Source: Blautia hydrogenotrophica DSM 10507 (GTDB lineage: Bacteria; Bacillota; Clostridia; Lachnospirales; Lachnospiraceae). Taken from it: DNA of 64,000 nt. Positions 25,989 to 36,024 of the stretch are shown in pieces. Location: assembly GCF_034356035.1 (NCBI RefSeq), contig NZ_CP136423.1, positions 1,798,001-1,862,000 on the forward strand, read 5' to 3'. How positions within the stretch are numbered: the stretch's first letter is position 1; the number at the start of each line of letters is the position of its first letter. The notes beneath the pieces are model-generated. The model saw only the letters and a program-made list of their open reading frames with translations, was not told the origin of the DNA and searched no databases. The position numbers and the translations under genes are program-made.

Positions 25989-26987
25989 TTATTTCTCAAT
26001 CCCCAAGTGCCTGTACGCCAAGTCCGAGGCAATTCTTCCCCTCGGTGTGCGGCTCAGAAAACCATTTTGCAAAAGATACGGCTCATAGACATCCTCCACC
26101 GTCCCTGGATCTTCCCCTACAGAAGCAGCGAGAGTCTCTAATCCGACAGGCCCCCCTTGAAAATTTATAATCAGTGTCTTGAGAATTCTGCGGTCCACCT
26201 GATCTAATCCATATTGGTCAACCTCCAGCAAATCCAAGGCAAACTGAGCGACTTCTAAGGTAATCTTGCCGTCATATTTCACCTGGGCAAAATCACGCAC
26301 CCGTTTTAGAAGACGGTTGGCAAGTCTTGGAGTCCCACGGGAACGCTTCGCGATCTCCTGTGCTCCCTTTGGCTCGATCTCCACCTCTAGCACCTGTGCA
26401 GAACGCAGAATGATGGTGGTGAGCTCTAAGACCGTATAGAATTCCAGATGGTGCATCACTCCAAAGCGGTCACGCAGCGGGGCTGTCAGCAGACCTGCAC
26501 GGGTGGTGGCTCCCACCAGCGTAAATTTAGGGAGATCGAGCCGAATGGAACGGGCAGAGGCGCCTTTACCAATCATAATATCAATCGCATAGTCTTCCAT
26601 CGCCGGATAGAGAACCTCCTCGACCTGGCGATTCAGACGGTGAATTTCATCCACAAAGAGAACATCACCTTCTTGCAAATTGTTTAAAATAGCCGCCATC
26701 TCCCCCGGTTTTTCAATCGCCGGCCCGGAAGTGACCTTCATGTGCACACCCATCTCGTTGGCAATGATTCCTGCCAACGTCGTCTTTCCCAGACCAGGAG
26801 GGCCATAGAACAGTACGTGATCTAAGGCATCTCCTCTTTGCCTGGCTGCCTCTATATATATTTTCAACGTCTTTTTCGTCTTTTCTTGACCGATATATTC
26901 ACTCAGAGACTGGGGACGCAGGCTTCCTTCCAAGCGAAGATCCTCTTCCATAGCCTCTGTGGTTATCACTCTCTTATCCATAGTCAT
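25989..26987 (-). CDS. ruvB: Holliday junction branch-migration ATPase RuvB
   Basis: Hexameric motor that drives branch migration together with RuvA. Motifs seen in the 332-residue protein: Walker [10 protein letters not shown], Walker B VDEIHRL, sensor-1 GATTRAG, and the winged-helix C-terminus. It starts 4 bp after ruvA, the usual ruvA-ruvB order. RecU, encoded at the start of the window, is the resolvase in this pathway. Confidence 0.97.
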   Translation of the reverse strand: MTMDKRVITTEAMEEDLRLEGSLRPQSLSEYIGQEKTKKTLKIYIEAARQRGDALDHVLFYGPPGLGKTTLAGIIANEMGVHMKVTSGPAIEKPGEMAAILNNLQEGDVLFVDEIHRLNRQVEEVLYPAMEDYAIDIMIGKGASARSIRLDLPKFTLVGATTRAGLLTAPLRDRFGVMHHLEFYTVLELTTIILRSAQVLEVEIEPKGAQEIAKRSRGTPRLANRLLKRVRDFAQVKYDGKITLEVAQFALDLLEVDQYGLDQVDRRILKTLIINFQGGPVGLETLAASVGEDPGTVEDVYEPYLLQNGFLSRTPRGRIASDLAYRHLGIEK

Positions 26988-26991
26988 CCCA

Positions 26992-27597
26992 TCACATATT
27001 CTTTAATGCAGCTTTCAACAGTGTCTCCACATCCATTTTCTCCCATCCATCCACTTTACGCACCGCCTGCAACGCCTGGGTACTGCCGTATCCCAGGGCA
27101 GTAAGAGCCTCCGCTGCTTCTTGACGGGCATCTGTGATCTCTTGACTTGCCGAAGAGGAGTATTCATGCTCCAGCTTCTTTTCAAAAGCATCCTGAAGAT
27201 TCAGTTTATCCTTCAGTTCCAGCACTAATTTTTGAGCGGTCTTTCTTCCAATTCCTGGCGCTTTTGAGATCGTCTTAATGTCTTCTGCCAGAACAGCAAA
27301 ACGCAACTCATCTGCTGAAATCGCAGACAAAATTCCCAGCGCAGCCTTGGGACCAACCCCGTTGACCCCAAGCAAAAGACGAAAAATCTCCAGATCGTCT
27401 CTCGTCAGAAAACCGTAGAGCTGAAGAACATCCTCCCTCACATGAAGGTAAGTGTGTACCATCAGCTCCTGACCCGTATACAGGCGATCCACCCTCCCAT
27501 CCATGGGAATAAAAATCTCGTAGCCGATCCCATCGTGTTCCAACAAAATCTTCGTCTCTTCTATCCCTGCAAGTGTCCCCTTCATAAACGCAATCAT
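26992..27597 (-). CDS. ruvA: Holliday junction DNA-binding protein RuvA
   Basis: Tetrameric protein that binds four-way junctions and loads RuvB. The 201-residue length is normal. The N-terminal OB domain begins MIAFMKGTL, followed by two helix-hairpin-helix motifs ([31 protein letters not shown]) and the C-terminal RuvB-contacting helix bundle. It overlaps the upstream transporter-like gene by 4 bp. Confidence 0.97.
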   Translation of the reverse strand: MIAFMKGTLAGIEETKILLEHDGIGYEIFIPMDGRVDRLYTGQELMVHTYLHVREDVLQLYGFLTRDDLEIFRLLLGVNGVGPKAALGILSAISADELRFAVLAEDIKTISKAPGIGRKTAQKLVLELKDKLNLQDAFEKKLEHEYSSSASQEITDARQEAAEALTALGYGSTQALQAVRKVDGWEKMDVETLLKAALKNM

Positions 27598-28088
27598 CTT
27601 TGAAATACCGTCCCTATCCTATGTAATACCTGCTGACTGACCACTCCAATTAAAAATCCAGTTATGACACCGGACACCAAAAGTGCTGGAAAATAGTACA
27701 TCAGACTCAAATTTTCTACAATCAACATCGCAACCACCAACTGGCCCAAATTGTGGCTGATACCGCCCGCCACACTGATTCCCACCGTGCTGAATCCTTG
27801 AAAGCGATGGCACAGCGTCATAACCAAAAGACTCAGCGCTGCTCCGGCGAAGCTATAAGCAATCCCGAAAAGATTCCCAAACAAAAAACCGATGACCAGA
27901 ATCCGCACGGCTGAAACCACAGCCGCTTCCCTCCAGCCATAAAGCTTCAGCAAAAAGACCGTGACCAGATTCGCGAGTCCAAGTTTGATGCCAGGTATTG
28001 CCACAAAGACAGGCAGAAGTGTCTCCACATAGCCCAGAATAATCGCAAGCGCCGAAAGCAATCCCATAAATGCCGCTTTTCTCACCAT
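27594..28088 (-). CDS. Gx transporter family membrane protein (HepS1/EetB-like)
   Basis: A polytopic protein of 164 residues with about five membrane segments, often annotated as heptaprenyl diphosphate synthase component I. I start it at the ATG ending at 28088 (MVRKAAFMG), because upstream residues are basic and low-quality and that ATG overlaps the previous stop. The pair with the next gene resembles EetB and EetA, described in Listeria for extracellular electron transfer; that link is inference from domain pairing. ndh2 and FmnA/FmnB-type partners are not in the window. Confidence 0.7.
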   Translation of the reverse strand: MVRKAAFMGLLSALAIILGYVETLLPVFVAIPGIKLGLANLVTVFLLKLYGWREAAVVSAVRILVIGFLFGNLFGIAYSFAGAALSLLVMTLCHRFQGFSTVGISVAGGISHNLGQLVVAMLIVENLSLMYYFPALLVSGVITGFLIGVVSQQVLHRIGTVFQR

Positions 28089-28444
28089 ATCACACCTGCC
28101 ACTGTGTCTACTGCGCCGTCTGCGCTTTGCCCTGCTTGAATCACCACACGGTTCGGAAGGCAAGTGATTGTCCCGCCCTCTTTTGTAACTGCTTTTTGTT
28201 TCATGCAAAGATGATCCGGGCAGTCTGCCTGAATCATCTTTGCCTGCCCATTTTGAATCTGGCAGGTATTTGTATCATTAATCAAAATTGTCTGATCTTC
28301 CTTTAGGGAGTAAGTTCCATAGAGTTCACCGTCCACAGTGATCTCAATGGTATCACCCGTCTTTTGAAAGGTCTCCCGCAGCAAAAAAACTGCCAGAGCC
28401 AGACAAATCGCCCCAGCGATCAGCCATAGATCTCTCTTCTTCAT
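28082..28444 (-). CDS. NusG domain II-containing protein (EetA-like)
   Basis: A 120-residue protein with one N-terminal membrane anchor (WLIAGAICLALAVFLL) and an outward-facing NusG-II-type beta domain, including a CPDHLCMKQ cysteine motif. It is not transcription factor NusG. Of two ATGs, the one ending at 28444 has AAGGA at 8-nt spacing and is preferred over the one at 28450. Its stop overlaps the Gx transporter start. Confidence 0.75.
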   Translation of the reverse strand: MKKRDLWLIAGAICLALAVFLLRETFQKTGDTIEITVDGELYGTYSLKEDQTILINDTNTCQIQNGQAKMIQADCPDHLCMKQKAVTKEGGTITCLPNRVVIQAGQSADGAVDTVAGVIW

Positions 28445-28521
28445 CGCCATTTTCCTTTTAACCGAAACTATCATAGCACAGAAATCCTCAAAACGCAAAC
28501 ATGTATTCGATAAACACAGCT

Positions 28522-29196
28522 CTATGCTTCCTTCCACTTGTATCCAATACCAAACATCGTGACAATATACCGAGGGTTTTTCGGATCCTTCTCAATCTTC
28601 TCTCGCAGTCTGCGCACATTGACATTCAAAGTGCGTTCATCCACAAAATTCTCATAGGAGTCCCAGACATTTTCCAGAATCTGCTCCCTGGTCAGCACCT
28701 GCCCTCTGTTTTTGAGAAAGTATTCTAAAAGCCGCAGCTCTGTGGCAGTTAACTTCACCGGTACGTTCTGAATCGTCAATTCCTTTTTTGCATAGTCATA
28801 GACAAAGTCTCCCTGATAGTACAGACTTTTGTCCAGATAGGCAACGCCCTTTAAAAGCAGCCCAATTTTTCTAGACAGAACCGAAATAGGGAATGGTTTT
28901 GTGATATAGTCATCACAACCCGCGTCAAATCCTTCGAGCATATCCTTTTCACTGTCCCGCGCAGTCAAAAAAACAACCGGTACTTTATTTGCCGACCGAA
29001 GCCTTTTCAAAAACTCCCTCCCGTCCCCGTCCGGTAGATTGACATCCAACAAAACCAGAGAAGGGCCCTTGTTCAGACACTCCCAGGCTTTTTCTATGGA
29101 ATCTGCACAGTCCACCAGATAACTCTCTTTTCTCAATGCATAGGAGATTCCTTCGCTCAGAAGCAAATCATCCTCCACCAACAGTATTCTCGTCAT
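28522..29196 (-). CDS. OmpR/PhoB-family response regulator
   Basis: A 224-residue two-component regulator. Receiver domain: acidic pocket VEDD (Asp9, Asp10), phosphoacceptor Asp51 in LLDVNLPDG, KPF switch lysine. A winged-helix DNA-binding domain ends in a typical GIGYKW. The ATG ending at 29196 follows AAGGAGAG; the longer upstream reading is discarded. It is the fourth gene of an ABC transporter-histidine kinase-regulator operon and probably controls that transporter. Confidence 0.92.
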   Translation of the reverse strand: MTRILLVEDDLLLSEGISYALRKESYLVDCADSIEKAWECLNKGPSLVLLDVNLPDGDGREFLKRLRSANKVPVVFLTARDSEKDMLEGFDAGCDDYITKPFPISVLSRKIGLLLKGVAYLDKSLYYQGDFVYDYAKKELTIQNVPVKLTATELRLLEYFLKNRGQVLTREQILENVWDSYENFVDERTLNVNVRRLREKIEKDPKNPRYIVTMFGIGYKWKEA

Positions 29197-29242
29197 GTAC
29201 GCTCTCCTTTGTCCACTGAGGGTAGAATCTTTGGTTATTTTA

Positions 29243-30331
29243 TCACAAAGGATGCGCACGCTGCAATGAGGAATTTCCCTGTACAGCAGTCCCAGTTTCT
29301 TCCGCATTCTTCCTAAAAGACACGGAAAAAGTAACTTCTTCTTTTTTGTCAGTACTAACTTTCACATATCCCTTTTGATTTCTCATAATCTCTCGGACCA
29401 GATACAATCCCAGGCCTACACCCTCAGCCCTTCCAGCGTTTTTTCCTCTGTAAAATCTCTGAAACAGTTTAGGAATCTCATCTTTTCCAGGTAGCTGTCC
29501 TCTCGTGATCACTGACACCCTGATATGCATCTCGTAATCTTCTATCCGGATGTCAATGACACTCTTGGGATTGCTGTATTTTACAGCGTTGTCCAGCAAG
29601 TTAAAAAACACTTCTTCCGTCCATTTCGGGTCAAACCAAGCTTCTAAACACTGATCTCCTAACAGTCGGATTTCCTGTTCTCTCCCCTTTGCCTTCAAAG
29701 CAACCTCGTCCACAGCCGCCAATACCACTGGCAAGAGCTTTCCAATAGAAGGACGTAAACAGATCATCCCATGCTCTAGCCGTGATATCTTCGAAAAGTT
29801 TTCTCCCAGCCATTCCAGTTTATCCGCCTGGTCTCGGATATTCTTTGAAAAAACTTTCCGTTCCTCACAGGTGATTTCTTCCTGTTCAAGTAGGCTCGAA
29901 TATAATTGTAGATTCGCGATTGGAGTGTTAATCTGATGAACCAAATCGCTGATGGATTCTTCTAGCTGTTCCTTTTGTCTCTTTTCATGTTCTTCATAAG
30001 AAGACAGGATTTGATACAGACGCACGATCTGACTTTGAAATTTCCCCAGTAAATTGTCCTCATTCTCCTCAAAATATCTACACTCATGGTGGAGAATAAG
30101 CTGTTCAATGGTATCGTCTACCAGTTCCATCGTACGGTTGACCTGTCTTCTTATCCTACGAAATCCCAGAATAAAGTTTCCCAGCGTACAGGCTAAAAAC
30201 ACAGCAAAAATCACCAAAATCCACTGAGGACAAATCAGAAAAAAGCAGAAAGTCCCTCCTCCCAGAAGGACTTCTGCCACACATATGCCAAAAAGCACTT
30301 TTTCATTCTCGTATATCGTCGATCCTTTCAT
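29243..30331 (-). CDS. Intramembrane-sensing histidine kinase
   Basis: A 362-residue kinase with two membrane segments close to the N-terminus (about 12-34 and 36-56) and almost no extracellular loop, the layout of kinases that sense through a partner ABC transporter. The phospho-acceptor is His132 in VHQINTPIANL; the N box DNAVKYS and G box GVGLGLYL complete the ATPase domain. It sits between the permease and regulator genes. Confidence 0.9.
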   Translation of the reverse strand: MKGSTIYENEKVLFGICVAEVLLGGGTFCFFLICPQWILVIFAVFLACTLGNFILGFRRIRRQVNRTMELVDDTIEQLILHHECRYFEENEDNLLGKFQSQIVRLYQILSSYEEHEKRQKEQLEESISDLVHQINTPIANLQLYSSLLEQEEITCEERKVFSKNIRDQADKLEWLGENFSKISRLEHGMICLRPSIGKLLPVVLAAVDEVALKAKGREQEIRLLGDQCLEAWFDPKWTEEVFFNLLDNAVKYSNPKSVIDIRIEDYEMHIRVSVITRGQLPGKDEIPKLFQRFYRGKNAGRAEGVGLGLYLVREIMRNQKGYVKVSTDKKEEVTFSVSFRKNAEETGTAVQGNSSLQRAHPL

Positions 30332-30371
30332 TTTTTACAAACACCAAACTTTCATCTTCGATATACTGATT

Positions 30372-32870
30372 TTACTCAATTTCTCTCAATCTTTCAACCA
30401 CAGATTTTTTGTTCAGTACCCGGACCAAAATCTCTGTCAGCAGCACACACAGCGCAACCACCGCAGCCATCAAGAGCACTGTGCTAATGAAAAATGTAGG
30501 TAGACTAAAACCTGTAAACAGCGGTGAATTTGACAAAAAGTAGGAAAGGGTACTTCCTACTGGAAGCATAATTGCCACGGAGATCAAACTAAATCTGAGG
30601 GAATCTAAAAACAGCATCTTCCACAGCTGTCGCTTCGTCATTCCGATAGACTGCATGGTGGCCAACTCGATCTTTCGAGAAAACACATCTGAAGTCATAG
30701 TATTGACCATGTTAGAGAGACCGATGATACCAAACAGAGACGCCAAGAACATGCCGATCAAGGACATGGTATGTTTCTGAGACTCAAAATCCCCCCTATC
30801 CGAAAAACAGTCCTCTACCATAGCCTGTGTAAAATGTTCTTTTTCATAGATGGCGGTGATCTGTTCTGCCTCTTCTTTGGTGAGTTCTCCTTCGGTCTGA
30901 ATCTGCACGCTGCCAATCATTTTGTCGTAGGAAGGAAGTAATTCCTGAAAGCTGTTCACAGGCACAATCAGGTCGCTGTAGCCGATATCCCCTGTTCCGT
31001 ACATATCTGTGTCACAGACCACGGCGAGCACCGTGACAGTCTTAGACTGCCAAGAATCCTTTTCTCCGTCATAGACAGTCAAATCCAGGGAATCCCCAGC
31101 GTGAACAGCATTCTTTTCTACCCCCTCCCTTTTTTCCCACAAGACATAGTCGCCCGTGGCAAATTTTTCCGCGTCCAGTTCTCCCTCCAACACATCCACA
31201 TAAGGAATCTGCCGTTCTAGACGGGTTGACGGCAGTCCCTTCATTTTAAGCCGGACAGAGTTTCTTTCTTCATTGAAATCATCCTCCGAGAGTATCCCGG
31301 ACTCTTTCAGGTCCCTTGCCACCTCTTCCAATTTTCCCTGAAGTTTGACTTCCACCTTAGACTCATCATAGTATACCTGTCCGTCACTGCCGTAGAACTC
31401 ATACTCCATACTTCGCCCTACATAGATCACATCCACGTTTTTCACAAACGAAAGGTTCTTTATCTCCTCCACTGTCTTTTGCTGTATCGGCTGATAGGAT
31501 TCATTCGAAACCCACATGGACCCCTCGTGAATCAGTCGCATATCATCCATATTATAGCGCTGAATCATCTTGTCCACGGAATACCCCAAAGTCACATTAG
31601 ACGCTGCCATGAACATGATTCCACTTAAGGCGAAAGAAAGAATCGTAAAGAGATTCTTTCTCTTTTTTGGTGTATATTTGGCCGCTTCCACTGGCGAGAT
31701 CCGGGATGCGATTTTCAAAGAACGGTGAGCGCTGATATAGACAGTGATCCAAGAGAACACTGCCCCGGCACAGAAAATTAAAAGCATATTAGGGGCCTCA
31801 TAAAAGGGTTCATAGATCGTCTGAGCCATCAGCCCCGGCGCCAGATAATCTCCTACCACATATCCAAGCACCACGCCGATACAGATTCCCCACACTGCCA
31901 GACGTTTGATCTGGGCCATCAAAATTTTCTTCAGCTGTCTCGCAGTAGTTCCCAGTGTCTTCAGCATTCCGAACCAGCGGATATCCGCCGTCACAGACAG
32001 ATAAAAAACATTGTAGATCAAAAAGTATCCACTCAGGATGATAAAAAGTACAAAAAGCAAAGCAGGGATAATCCCAGCAAACATATCTGACATCGTAGAC
32101 GTATATTTCGTAGTGTACCCTTCTGCTCCCACAGCGTCACAGATTCCTTCCAGTTTCTGTATGACATCTGTTTTCATCAACAGCGGATTTAGATCATTCA
32201 CTTTGACATAGATATTCTGGTCAGCATTCTGGATTTCCGGATTATACTGAGGAATAAAATCCATGCTCGTATAAATTTCATCATAGACGTTCGCGATATT
32301 GATTAAGGGATTTTTGAAATATCCACAGACTGTGAATGTAAATTTCTTTTCCACAGTCTCTTTGCCTTCTTGGATCATCGTGTGCAAAGTCACCTTGTTG
32401 CCCACAATCGGTTCCTTCAACCCCAGCTTTTTGACCATATTGTCCGAGAGAATGACTTCCTGAGGAGTTTCTGGAAAATGTCCCTCCTCCAACTTTACGT
32501 AATTGTGGTCATAATAGCTTTGTTCGGCAGCCATCAGATAGACCGACATGCCTGTAAACTCGTTGTTTCTCAGAGACAGACGGCTGCATTTGGCGATATA
32601 ATCTGCATTCACCACATTTGGAAGTTTCTGAATCTGCTCTTTTGTTTCCATTGTGCCCGCGATGCTGCCGATACTTCCTGGCCCTGGGGCAGACTCCCCA
32701 TAATTCAACGCTGTGGTAGTCACACTAATTCCCACTGTCAAGACGGCAGTGATCAAAATTGTGGTAAGAGCGATAGCCATAATTCCCAGACGATTGCGAG
32801 TCTTATGAGAACGATAATTGTCCTGGGTCAGCTCTCTTAGCACGTCCTTATTGCTGTTCTCATACATCAC
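30372..32870 (-). CDS. FtsX-family ABC transporter permease (duplicated domain)
   Basis: An 832-residue permease with a first membrane segment (about residues 27-52), a large extracellular domain, three membrane segments, then a second membrane segment, extracellular domain and three-segment bundle. This duplicated FtsX layout of about eight segments differs from the ten-segment BceB permease of bacitracin systems. Its four-base overlap with the ATPase gene and its neighbouring kinase suggest a peptide- or envelope-stress-responsive exporter; the ligand is unknown. Confidence 0.85.
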   Translation of the reverse strand: MMYENSNKDVLRELTQDNYRSHKTRNRLGIMAIALTTILITAVLTVGISVTTTALNYGESAPGPGSIGSIAGTMETKEQIQKLPNVVNADYIAKCSRLSLRNNEFTGMSVYLMAAEQSYYDHNYVKLEEGHFPETPQEVILSDNMVKKLGLKEPIVGNKVTLHTMIQEGKETVEKKFTFTVCGYFKNPLINIANVYDEIYTSMDFIPQYNPEIQNADQNIYVKVNDLNPLLMKTDVIQKLEGICDAVGAEGYTTKYTSTMSDMFAGIIPALLFVLFIILSGYFLIYNVFYLSVTADIRWFGMLKTLGTTARQLKKILMAQIKRLAVWGICIGVVLGYVVGDYLAPGLMAQTIYEPFYEAPNMLLIFCAGAVFSWITVYISAHRSLKIASRISPVEAAKYTPKKRKNLFTILSFALSGIMFMAASNVTLGYSVDKMIQRYNMDDMRLIHEGSMWVSNESYQPIQQKTVEEIKNLSFVKNVDVIYVGRSMEYEFYGSDGQVYYDESKVEVKLQGKLEEVARDLKESGILSEDDFNEERNSVRLKMKGLPSTRLERQIPYVDVLEGELDAEKFATGDYVLWEKREGVEKNAVHAGDSLDLTVYDGEKDSWQSKTVTVLAVVCDTDMYGTGDIGYSDLIVPVNSFQELLPSYDKMIGSVQIQTEGELTKEEAEQITAIYEKEHFTQAMVEDCFSDRGDFESQKHTMSLIGMFLASLFGIIGLSNMVNTMTSDVFSRKIELATMQSIGMTKRQLWKMLFLDSLRFSLISVAIMLPVGSTLSYFLSNSPLFTGFSLPTFFISTVLLMAAVVALCVLLTEILVRVLNKKSVVERLREIE

Positions 32871-33541
32871 TGAACACCTCCCACGACACCACCGTCCTCG
32901 ATATGGATAATGCGGTCTGCCATCTGAGCAATCTCCTCGTTGTGGGTAATCATGATAATGGTCTGATGAAATTCCCGACTGCTCATCTGAAGCAATCCGA
33001 TTACCTCCTGACTAGTTTTGCTGTCCAGATTTCCAGTAGGCTCATCTGCCAGGACAATGGCCGGCTTTGACGCAAGAGCCCTTGCAATGGCGACTCTTTG
33101 CTGCTGTCCACCTGAGAGCTGATTCGGCCGCTGACGTATCTTATCCGTCAGACCGAGAAGCTCCAGGACTTTTATGACAAAATCCCGATCTGGCTTATTC
33201 CCGTCTAGACGGATAGGCAAAACCACATTCTTATACACGTCCAACATGGAAACCAAATTGTAATTTTGAAAGATAAAGCCGATCTTTCTGCGGCGAAAAA
33301 CCGTTCTGGCTTCCTCATCCATATTCAGCAGCGACTGTCCGTCAATGATGACCTCTCCACTGTCCGCATAATCCAGCCCCCCTAACAGATTCAGCAAAGT
33401 AGTCTTTCCAGACCCGGAGGTTCCTACAATCGCCACGAATTCTCCCTTTTCCACTGAGATGCTGATATCATTTACGGCTTTTACCTGGCCGTTGCCAGAA
33501 CCATAATATTTTTTCAAATGTTTCGTCTCTAAAATTTTCAT
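32867..33541 (-). CDS. ABC transporter ATP-binding protein (MacB/LolD type)
   Basis: A 224-residue ATPase that powers the adjacent permease. Walker A GTSGSGKT at 40-47, signature LSGGQQQR near 142-149, Walker B LADEPTG with Asp166 and Glu167, and the H loop MITHNEE are complete. It is the first gene of the ABC-kinase-regulator operon. An intergenic region of 142 bp with the inverted repeat TTAC..GTAA separates it from glgC. Confidence 0.93.
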   Translation of the reverse strand: MKILETKHLKKYYGSGNGQVKAVNDISISVEKGEFVAIVGTSGSGKTTLLNLLGGLDYADSGEVIIDGQSLLNMDEEARTVFRRRKIGFIFQNYNLVSMLDVYKNVVLPIRLDGNKPDRDFVIKVLELLGLTDKIRQRPNQLSGGQQQRVAIARALASKPAIVLADEPTGNLDSKTSQEVIGLLQMSSREFHQTIIMITHNEEIAQMADRIIHIEDGGVVGGVQ

Positions 33542-33589
33542 CTGTCATCCTCCTGTTTTTTGTTGATGGACTCAGTATACCCCTGACTT

Positions 33590-33604
33590 ATTACAAATTG
33601 GTAA
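33590..33604. promoter_or_regulatory. Candidate operator upstream of the ABC transporter
   Basis: The divergent gap holds TTACAAATTGGTAA, an inverted TTAC/GTAA repeat, about 50 bp from the ABC start. A minus-strand TATACT lies closer to the gene. This is a plausible response-regulator site but rests on one short repeat. Confidence 0.3.
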
Positions 33605-33646
33605 CAATATCTGTATAAACCTATGGAAAATAAGACGAAAAAAATA

Positions 33647-33652
33647 TATAAT
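33647..33652 (+). promoter_or_regulatory. Putative -10 box of glgC-glgD
   Basis: TATAAT lies 31 bp before the glgC ATG; the position 17 bp upstream reads TGGAAA, a weak -35. A strong GGGAGG ribosome site precedes the ATG. Confidence 0.5.
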
Positions 33653-33683
33653 ATACTCGACAAATCAAAAGGGAGGGATCGCT

Positions 33684-34823
33684 ATGAAACAGAATAACAT
33701 GTTAGCGATGATTTTGGCCGGCGGACGTGGAACTCGTCTGCATGAGCTCACCAAAAAAGTGGCAAAACCCGCCGTTTCCTATGGTGGAAAATACCGCATT
33801 GTCGATTTTCCGCTCAGTAACTGTGCGAACAGTGGGATCGACGTCGTGGGGGTCCTGACACAGTACGAATCCATCTTGCTAAACAGCTATGTAGCTGCCG
33901 GCCGCCGATGGGGTCTGGATGCGAAAGACAGCGGCGTCTACGTACTTCCACCTCGTGAAAAGGCAGACGCGAATCTGGATGTCTACAGAGGAACCGCCGA
34001 TGCCATCTCACAGAATATTGATTTCATCGACTCGTTTTCACCGGAATACATTCTCATTCTGTCTGGAGACCACATATATAAGATGAATTACTCCAAAATG
34101 CTGGCATACCACAAAGAAAACATGGCCGACGCTACGATCGCTGTCATCGAAGTGCCGCTCAAAGAGGCCAGTCGTTTCGGAATTATGAATACGGATGAGA
34201 ACGGACAAATTATGGAGTTTGAGGAAAAACCAGAGCATCCAAAGAGCAATCTGGCATCCATGGGAATCTATATCTTCAACTGGAAACTTCTGCGCAGGAT
34301 GCTTCTATCCGATATGAAGAATCCAGAGTCTTCCCATGATTTCGGAAAAGACATCATCCCGGAGTTGCTCTCTGACGGAAAAAAACTATGTGCCTATAAA
34401 TTTAAAGGCTACTGGAAAGATGTAGGGACTATCGACTCGCTGTGGGAAGCAAACATGGACCTCCTGGATAAAAACAATGAACTAGATTTGAACGACCCTT
34501 CCTGGAAAATCTATACCGAAGACGCGACCACTCTTCCCCACTATATCGGACCTAGCGCAGACATCAAGAGAGCTTTTATTACACAGGGCTGCATTATCGA
34601 CGGAGAAGTAAAAAACTCCGTGCTGTTTACCGGTGTGAAAATCGGAGCCGGCGCCAAAATCATCGACAGTGTACTGATGCCTGGAGTCATCGTGGAAGAA
34701 GGCGCTGTCGTTCAACGCGCGCTCGTGGCTGATGAAGTCAGAATAGGTAGACAGGCAGTTGTGGGCTGTCCGGACAGCGAACACATTGAGCTTGTCGCGA
34801 AACGCGTAAAGGGGGTAGAATGA
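33684..34823 (+). CDS. glgC: Glucose-1-phosphate adenylyltransferase, catalytic subunit
   Basis: Makes ADP-glucose, the glycogen precursor, from glucose-1-phosphate and ATP. The 379-residue protein has the nucleotidyltransferase loop GGRGTRL (13-19), the KPAV motif, the LSGDHIYKM region and a C-terminal left-handed beta-helix. The catalytic signature is intact. It is followed after 1 bp by glgD, and the pair probably form a mixed enzyme. Confidence 0.95.
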   Translation: MKQNNMLAMILAGGRGTRLHELTKKVAKPAVSYGGKYRIVDFPLSNCANSGIDVVGVLTQYESILLNSYVAAGRRWGLDAKDSGVYVLPPREKADANLDVYRGTADAISQNIDFIDSFSPEYILILSGDHIYKMNYSKMLAYHKENMADATIAVIEVPLKEASRFGIMNTDENGQIMEFEEKPEHPKSNLASMGIYIFNWKLLRRMLLSDMKNPESSHDFGKDIIPELLSDGKKLCAYKFKGYWKDVGTIDSLWEANMDLLDKNNELDLNDPSWKIYTEDATTLPHYIGPSADIKRAFITQGCIIDGEVKNSVLFTGVKIGAGAKIIDSVLMPGVIVEEGAVVQRALVADEVRIGRQAVVGCPDSEHIELVAKRVKGVE

Positions 34824-34824
34824 T

Positions 34825-35940
34825 ATGTCAAAAGCATTTGGAATTGTAAATTTTTCTGGCAGAAATATATGGGTGGAGGGGCTGCAGCCCTATCGTCCGA
34901 TCGGAGCGTTCTCCTTTCTCGGAAGATATCGGGTCATTGATTTCCCGGTATCCAACATGAGCAACAGCGGAATCGACCATATACAGGTGTACATCCGGCG
35001 CAAACCGCGGTCTTTGGTGGAGCACTTGGGAACCGGCCGTCACTACAATATCAACTCCAAACGCGGAAAATTGCAGGTACTATTTTCTGAGACTGGCTTG
35101 AACAATGACATCTACAACAACGATATTTCCGCCTTTTTGGCAAACATGGAAGACATCGAAAAAGAACCCTACCCTTACGTGATCGTGGCCCCAAGCTATA
35201 TGATTTATTCCATGAACTTCGACAGCCTGCTTCAGACTCATCTACAGTCCGAAGCCGATATCACTCTATTATACCACTCTGTGGACAATGCCAAAGAAGC
35301 ATTTCTAAACTGCAACACGCTGAACTTGAACCGACAAAAAGGAGTATTGTCCATCGAGGAAAACCATGGAAATGCTAAGAACAAACATATTTTCATGGAT
35401 ACCTATGTGATGAAAAAAGAACTATTCATCGAACTGATACATAAGGCAAAGAGTCTTTCTTCCATGTACACTCTCGCAGAGGTAGTCAGCAGCGAGTGTT
35501 CTGAACTAGATATCCGAGGGGTCTCTCACCGCGGTTTTTTCGCGGCAATCTCCGATTTTAAGAGCTATTACGACGCCAACATGTCGTTGATTGATTTTAA
35601 AAATGCGACCACACTTTTTAGTGATGACTGGCCTATCTATACTAGAACCAACGACTCTTGTCCCACACAGTACTTTGAAAATGCTGACGTCAAAATGTCT
35701 GTGGTATCCAATGGATGCTTGATTGAGGGTACCGTAGAAAATTCTGTTATCGGACGCGGCTGTGTCATCAAAGAAGGGGCTGTCGTAAAAAACAGTGTCA
35801 TCCTGCCGAATGTGGTGATCGGAAAAGGGGTCCACGTGGAAAACCAGGTGGTAGACAGAGACGCGAAATTAATCCGTGTCAAGGAAATCGTCTCAGCCCC
35901 TGAAAAGCCAGGATACATCAAAAAAAGAGATACTCTTTAA
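34825..35940 (+). CDS. glgD: Glucose-1-phosphate adenylyltransferase, regulatory subunit GlgD
   Basis: A 371-residue GlgC paralogue. The N-terminal segment reads VNFSGRNIWVEGL where GlgC has GGRGTRL, so the phosphate-binding loop is lost and a regulatory or structural role in a GlgC/GlgD heteromer is likely, as known for Firmicute pairs. The beta-helix domain at the C-terminus is retained. It is in an operon with glgC. A hairpin element (35944-36018) terminates the unit. Confidence 0.93.
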   Translation: MSKAFGIVNFSGRNIWVEGLQPYRPIGAFSFLGRYRVIDFPVSNMSNSGIDHIQVYIRRKPRSLVEHLGTGRHYNINSKRGKLQVLFSETGLNNDIYNNDISAFLANMEDIEKEPYPYVIVAPSYMIYSMNFDSLLQTHLQSEADITLLYHSVDNAKEAFLNCNTLNLNRQKGVLSIEENHGNAKNKHIFMDTYVMKKELFIELIHKAKSLSSMYTLAEVVSSECSELDIRGVSHRGFFAAISDFKSYYDANMSLIDFKNATTLFSDDWPIYTRTNDSCPTQYFENADVKMSVVSNGCLIEGTVENSVIGRGCVIKEGAVVKNSVILPNVVIGKGVHVENQVVDRDAKLIRVKEIVSAPEKPGYIKKRDTL

Positions 35941-35943
35941 TCT

Positions 35944-36018
35944 AAAACAAAGTGGGCAGATCTTCTTGCTGTTCTCCATCCCAGTGGAGAGGCAAAAGAG
36001 TCTGCCCACTTTGTGCAT
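35944..36018. terminator. Convergent terminator sharing the E2 half-module
   Basis: The left arm AACAAAGTGGGCAGA and right arm TCTGCCCACTTTGT form a long stem around a loop of about 40 bp between glgD (+) and the MFS gene (-). The AACAAAGTGGGCA start is the same as the left module of the E2 repeats at 25236 and 46919. Confidence 0.65.
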
Positions 36019-36024
36019 ATTCTT

